A stretch of 64,000 bases of DNA from Mycobacterium sp. IS-1496 (GTDB taxonomy: Bacteria; Actinomycetota; Actinomycetes; Mycobacteriales; Mycobacteriaceae). Each line of letters begins with the position of its first letter. Position 1 is the stretch's first letter. Below the pieces are notes generated by a model. That model was not told the DNA's origin. It searched no databases and saw nothing but the letters and a program-made list of their open reading frames with translations. Positions 60,697 to 64,000 of the stretch are shown here, piece by piece. The stretch is from positions 62,001 through 126,000 of the forward strand of contig NZ_LQIU01000045.1 in NCBI RefSeq assembly GCF_001499995.1, written 5' to 3'. The translations under genes and the position numbers were made by a program.

Positions 60697-61206
60697 CTAC
60701 TCGCCGACGGCTGTGCGGACAACCTGACCCGTCTCGGGGTCCCACTTCGCCGAGATCGAGTTGTCCCCCTCGTGCCCCATCAGCGTGGTGAAGGACTCCA
60801 TGACGACCGCGCCCGTCGAGTCGGTGAGCACGTTGCGGGTGGTGACGATGTCGGCGCCGAACCGCTCGTCGACGGTCTCGATGTACATCGTCCCGGTCAA
60901 CGAATCGCCGGCCACGATCGGCCGGTGGAACAGGAACTTCTGGTCGACCTGGACGATCTGCAGGGTCTCCAGCCCGACGTCGACGTGCTGGAAGAAGTGG
61001 TTCTGGATCATCACGGCGAAGATCGACATGAACGTCGGCGGCGCGATCAGGGCGTCATGCCCGAGTTCGGCCGCGGCCTCCTCGTCGAGGGTGGCCGGAT
61101 CGGTGACCTTCACGGACTTGGCGTACTGCCGGATCTGTTCGCGGCCCACCACGAACGTGTCCGGGTACTTCCAGACCATGCCGCGGATGTCGGTTTTGAG
61201 TGCCAT
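60697..61206 (-). CDS. hadC: (3R)-hydroxyacyl-ACP dehydratase subunit HadC
   Basis: 169 residues. Non-catalytic hotdog-fold (FAS1/MaoC N-terminal) subunit pairing with HadB in FAS-II mycolic-acid elongation. Typical: KYPDTFVVGREQIRQYA, LIAPPTFMSIFAV, VDQKFLFHRPIVAGD and TRNVLTDSTG. 17 nt after hadB. Confidence 0.95.
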   Translation of the reverse strand: MALKTDIRGMVWKYPDTFVVGREQIRQYAKSVKVTDPATLDEEAAAELGHDALIAPPTFMSIFAVMIQNHFFQHVDVGLETLQIVQVDQKFLFHRPIVAGDSLTGTMYIETVDERFGADIVTTRNVLTDSTGAVVMESFTTLMGHEGDNSISAKWDPETGQVVRTAVGE

Positions 61207-61223
61207 GAGTTCTGACCTCCGCC

Positions 61224-61652
61224 CTACGCCAGCGTCGCGACCGCGACGGCGCGGCCGAAGATCTTCTTACCGCCGGCGGTGGCCGCAAGCGCGATGGTCA
61301 CGGACTTGGTCTCGGGATCGGTCGACTTCACCCGGCCGGTGAAGACGATCTCGGCGCCCTTGCCGTCGTTGGGCACCGGCACCACGGCGGTGAACCGCAC
61401 GTTGTACTCCTTGACCGCGGCCGGGTCGCCCACCCACGAGGTGATGTAGCCGCCGCCGAGTCCCATCGTGAGCATGCCGTGCGCGATGGCGGTGTCGAGT
61501 CCGACCTGCTTGGCGATCTCGTCGTCCCAGTGGATGGGGTTGAGGTCACCGGAGACGCCGGCGTAGTTCACCAGGTCCTGGCGCGTCAGCTTGATCACCT
61601 TCTCCGGCAGCTGTTCCCCGACCTTGACCGAATCGAACTCACGCAGTGCCAT
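61224..61652 (-). CDS. hadB: (3R)-hydroxyacyl-ACP dehydratase catalytic subunit HadB
   Basis: 142 residues from ATG at 61652. Catalytic Asp36 and His41 in YAGVSGDLNPIHWDDEIAK; AHGMLTMGLGGGYIT follows. Common partner of HadA and HadC, giving HadAB and HadBC dimers for early and late elongation of meromycolate. Starts 14 bases inside the end of hadA, so translation is coupled. Confidence 0.96.
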   Translation of the reverse strand: MALREFDSVKVGEQLPEKVIKLTRQDLVNYAGVSGDLNPIHWDDEIAKQVGLDTAIAHGMLTMGLGGGYITSWVGDPAAVKEYNVRFTAVVPVPNDGKGAEIVFTGRVKSTDPETKSVTIALAATAGGKKIFGRAVAVATLA

Positions 61653-62118
61653 TGCTGAAGCCACTCTCTCCGTCTTCTTCGCTACGCCCCGCCAGGGTGG
61701 TGTAGCACTCCTGTACGACGTCGCCGTTCTCGTTCGAGATGATGTTTCTGGTCGTGATGATGTCGGTGCCGTGTGCCTTGCGGATCGCGTCGATATAGAC
61801 GTCGCAGTGCAACGTGTCACCCGCCACGATCGGCCGGATGAACTTCAGCGTCTGATCGACCTGCACGATCTGGGCGTCGCTGATCGCGATGCCGTTGGCC
61901 TTGAACATCGCCAACTGGGCCTGGTAGCCGAAGATCGAGATGAACGTCAGCGGGGCCAGCAGCGTGTCATGTCCGAGGTCCGCAGACGCCTTCTCGTCGA
62001 AGAACGCCGCGTCATCGTTCTTGACGGCGACCGCGTACTCGCGGATCTTCTCGCGGCCCACGACGTAGTGGTCGGGGTGGCGGTAGTGCGTCCCGACGTA
62101 GTTGTCCAAGAAAGACAC
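61639..62118 (-). CDS. hadA: (3R)-hydroxyacyl-ACP dehydratase subunit HadA
   Basis: 159 residues. Substrate-binding subunit, hotdog fold: HYRHPDHYVVGREKIREYA, LLAPLTFISIFGY, VDQTLKFIRPIVAGD and TRNIISNENGD. Target of thiacetazone and isoxyl in M. tuberculosis together with EthA activation (known for the family). First gene of the had operon after rpmG. Confidence 0.95.
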   Translation of the reverse strand: MSFLDNYVGTHYRHPDHYVVGREKIREYAVAVKNDDAAFFDEKASADLGHDTLLAPLTFISIFGYQAQLAMFKANGIAISDAQIVQVDQTLKFIRPIVAGDTLHCDVYIDAIRKAHGTDIITTRNIISNENGDVVQECYTTLAGRSEEDGESGFSNGTA

Positions 62119-62169
62119 GAGTGATGAACCTATCTCGTCAGCCCCGGCGTCAGCCGATGGGCCGACCGA

Positions 62170-62337
62170 TCAGCGCGACTCCTTGTGCGCCCGGTGCGTC
62201 CCGCAGTTGGGGCAGAACTTCTTGAGCTCCAGCCGGTCGGGATCGTTGCGGCGGTTCTTCTTCGTGATGTAGTTGCGGTGCTTGCACACCTCGCAGGCCA
62301 AGGTGATCTTCGGCCGGACGTCGGTACTGGAGGCCAC
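62170..62337 (-). CDS. rpmG: 50S ribosomal protein L33
   Basis: 55 residues from GTG at 62337: VASSTDVRPKITLACEVC, then the second pair in KKFCPNCGTHRAHKESR. The four Cys (C-x-x-C ... C-x-x-C) identify the zinc-binding (C+) form of L33. Encoded between tRNA-Met and hadA, as in M. tuberculosis. Confidence 0.95.
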   Translation of the reverse strand: MASSTDVRPKITLACEVCKHRNYITKKNRRNDPDRLELKKFCPNCGTHRAHKESR

Positions 62338-62382
62338 GTCAGCTGCCCTCTTTCACAATCTCGTGTCGTTGCTCGTGCTCTG

Positions 62383-62456
62383 TAGCGGTGGGGGGGCTCG
62401 ATCCCCCGACCTCACGATTATGAGTCGTGCGCTCTAACCAGCTGAGCTACACCGCC
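62383..62456 (-). tRNA. metT: tRNA-Met (CAT anticodon)
   Basis: 74 nt on the minus strand: acceptor GGCGGTG, D arm TAGCTCAGCTGGTTAGAGC, anticodon loop with CAT (CGACTCATAATCG), T arm GATCGAGCC. The D arm and stem resemble elongator tRNA-Met rather than initiator. CCA is not encoded directly after it. Confidence 0.93.
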
Positions 62457-62487
62457 ATTCCAGGCGCCTACCACTCGGCGGTCGCCG

Positions 62488-62560
62488 AGCCCCCTAACGG
62501 AATCGAACCGTTGACCTTTTCCTTACCATGGAAACGCTCTGCCGACTGAGCTAAGGGGGC
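62488..62560 (-). tRNA. thrT: tRNA-Thr (GGT anticodon)
   Basis: 73 nt: acceptor GCCCCCT pairs with AGGGGGC, D arm TAGCTCAGTCGGCAGAGC, anticodon stem TTTCC with loop ATGGTAA (GGT), T arm GGTTCGATTCC. 31 nt upstream of tRNA-Met. Confidence 0.94.
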
Positions 62561-62679
62561 CTGACCCTCGGGCGCGAACAGGCCGTGCCGCGGGCCTTAA
62601 AGAGAGTACAGTCTGGCCCGCTCAGGCGCCAAACCGCTGGTCAGTGCGACCAGTCGCGGGCCAGTCCGTACTCGGTCGA

Positions 62680-63882
62680 TCAGGCCAGCAGCCAGTCGTT
62701 CGGGGAGAACAACTCGCAGTGCAGCCGCTCGTTCGGCACGCCGCGCTCCTGCAGCTGAGCGCGCACCGCCTGCACGAAGCCGTTGCCGCCGCACAGGTAC
62801 ACCTCCGCGTCCTCGGGCAGCTCCACGTCGGCGACGTTCAACAGACCCGGGCGTGCGTCTGCGTCGGCCTCCTCGTACCAGAGCTCCAGCGTGGCGTCGG
62901 GCAGCGCGGCGACGAGCTCCTGCTGGCGGTCCTTGAGCGGATGGGTGGCTGCCGACCGGTCGGCGTGCCACACCTGCACGCTCGTCGCGGGCGCGACGGA
63001 GGCCAGGTGCTCGAGGATGCCGATCATCGGGGTGATGCCGATGCCCGCGGACACCAATACCAGCGGCCGGTGGTGCTGCTCGGGGTCGGGCAGGTCGCCG
63101 AACGGCACGGTGACGTCGAGGACGTCGCCGGTCCGCACGTTGGCGCGGATCCAGTTCGACACCTCACCGAGCGGGCGCACCGCGAACGTCAGGTCGCCGT
63201 CGTCGTCGGGGGTGTTGATCAGGCTGTACTGGCGCAGCTGGCGCGCGCCGTCGGGCAGCGTCACCCCCACCGACACGTACTGGCCGGGCCGGAAGCCGGG
63301 AAACGGCTGCGCGGTCGAGCGCACGGTCAGCAGGACGGCGCCGGACGGATCGTCCTCGCGGGCGACCACCCGCGCGCGGCGGTAGACGTCACCGTCGTCG
63401 ACGCCCGCCTCGGCGTAGAGGTGGCGTTCCAGCTCGATCAGCGTGCGCGCCATCATCCAGTAGACGGCGTCCCACGCCTCGGCCACCGGCGCGGTGACGG
63501 TGTCGGCGCCCAGCACCTCGACGATCGCGGCGAACAGGTGCTCGTGCACGATCTCGTACTGGTCGGCGGTGATCCCGAGCGAGGCGTGCTTGTGCCCGAT
63601 CCGCGACAGCAATTCGGCCGGATGCGGCAGATTCGGGTCGACGAGGTGGGTCGCGTAGGTGGCGATGGACGCGGCCAGCGCCCGCTGCTGAGCGCCCTGA
63701 GCCTGATTGCCCCGGTTGAACAGGTTGCGCAGCAGTCCGGGGCGGGCGGCGAACATCCGGCTGTAGAAGACCGTCGTGATCTCGTCGATGTGCGCGCCGA
63801 CGAGCGGCAGCGTGGCGGTGATGATCTCCGCGTGCTGCGGGTCGAGTTCTTCGCCGACGGCAACGTTTGCGGTGACGGTCAT
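62680..63882 (-). CDS. hmp: flavohemoglobin (nitric oxide dioxygenase)
   Basis: 400 residues. N-terminal globin: Tyr40 (B10, VFYSRMF) and proximal His99 in IGHKHASLGI; then the FAD domain with PGQYVSVGV and RQYSLINTP, and the NAD domain with VSAGIGITPM and YLCGGNGFV near the C-terminus. Oxidises NO to nitrate with O2 and NADH. Its ATG overlaps the stop of an NsrR-like regulator as TGATG, which suggests NO-responsive control. Confidence 0.93.
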   Translation of the reverse strand: MTVTANVAVGEELDPQHAEIITATLPLVGAHIDEITTVFYSRMFAARPGLLRNLFNRGNQAQGAQQRALAASIATYATHLVDPNLPHPAELLSRIGHKHASLGITADQYEIVHEHLFAAIVEVLGADTVTAPVAEAWDAVYWMMARTLIELERHLYAEAGVDDGDVYRRARVVAREDDPSGAVLLTVRSTAQPFPGFRPGQYVSVGVTLPDGARQLRQYSLINTPDDDGDLTFAVRPLGEVSNWIRANVRTGDVLDVTVPFGDLPDPEQHHRPLVLVSAGIGITPMIGILEHLASVAPATSVQVWHADRSAATHPLKDRQQELVAALPDATLELWYEEADADARPGLLNVADVELPEDAEVYLCGGNGFVQAVRAQLQERGVPNERLHCELFSPNDWLLA

Positions 63883-64000
63883 CAGAGGGTCCTTTCATCG
63901 GTGGAGTTCTTCACCGGTGCTCCGAGGAACACCAGGGGAAGTGCAGGGGCCGCCAGATCGGTGATCGTGTAGCGGTCGAGTTCGCGGTAGAACGCTTCTT
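63882..64000 (-). CDS. NsrR/Rrf2-type regulator, C-terminal part
   Basis: The last 39 codons only: EAFYRELDRYTITDLAAP, then GAPVKNSTDER to the stop; the rest lies beyond the window. The F-Y-x-x-L-D-R-Y-T-x-x-D-L pattern is found at the C-terminus of NsrR, an Fe-S NO sensor of the Rrf2 family. The iron-binding Cys and HTH are outside the window, so identity is inferred from this tail and from the coupled hmp gene. Confidence 0.6.
   Translation of the reverse strand, partial: EAFYRELDRYTITDLAAPALPLVFLGAPVKNSTDERTL

Overview
The window is a chromosomal segment of a fast-growing-type mycobacterium (Mycolicibacterium-like). The evidence is high GC, full-length RpoB and RpoC of mycobacterial type, the hadABC mycolic-acid dehydratase genes, two mycolic acid methyltransferase genes, mkl, a PE-PPE-domain protein and the order of the ribosomal and RNA polymerase genes. 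Relative to the M. tuberculosis numbering the window is inverted: rpoC, rpoB, rplL/rplJ, rplA/rplK, nusG, secE and hadCBA all lie on the minus strand.

Layout. 1-5250: accessory housekeeping genes (PAP2 membrane enzyme, endonuclease IV, CMD protein, HIBADH-type reductase, CaCA antiporter, enoyl-CoA hydratase). 5314-12822: rpoC and rpoB. 13365-16675: mkl, glutaminase, rplL and rplJ. 16925-26125: ROK kinase, EEP phosphatase, nucleotidyltransferase, WYL regulator with two DinB genes, TetR/MpaB pair, ABC1 kinase and lipG-like hydrolase. 26258-28199: two mycolic acid methyltransferases. 28265-30298: secreted PASTA and PE-PPE proteins. 57781-62560: rplA, rplK, nusG, secE, tRNA-Trp, hadC, hadB, hadA, rpmG, tRNA-Met and tRNA-Thr. 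62680-64000: flavohemoglobin and the end of an NsrR-like regulator, joined by a TGATG overlap.

Between the mycolate methyltransferases and rplA, neighbours in M. tuberculosis, lies about 27 kb (roughly 30.5-57.5 kb) of visibly lower GC that looks like a horizontally acquired polysaccharide island. It encodes a Tat-exported DUF1501 protein with its DUF1800 partner, a Wzz/BY-kinase, a low-molecular-weight tyrosine phosphatase that appears to start at CTG, a Wzy/WaaL-type polymerase or ligase, a WecB/TagA/CpsF glycosyltransferase, GDP-mannose dehydratase, GDP-fucose synthase, a GT4 glycosyltransferase, a sugar-nucleotide epimerase/dehydratase, two SAM methyltransferases, a divergent kinase-fold protein, a ParB-like protein, a Wzx-type flippase and a DUF4012 protein. 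Together these suggest a Wzx/Wzy-dependent, fucose-containing (or 6-deoxyhexose) surface glycan, a pathway not typical of mycobacteria. No initiating phosphoglycosyltransferase is visible in the window.

The island is punctuated by decayed DNA: IS481 and IS30 transposase remnants, a duplicated 3' fragment of the DUF4012 gene, frameshifted lipoprotein and PknH-sensor-domain genes, and an ABC-exporter tail. Two paralogous 61-62-residue proteins with a CxCG...HC...H pattern lie in its right part, one of them directly at the junction with rplA; they look like an undescribed small zinc-finger-type family.
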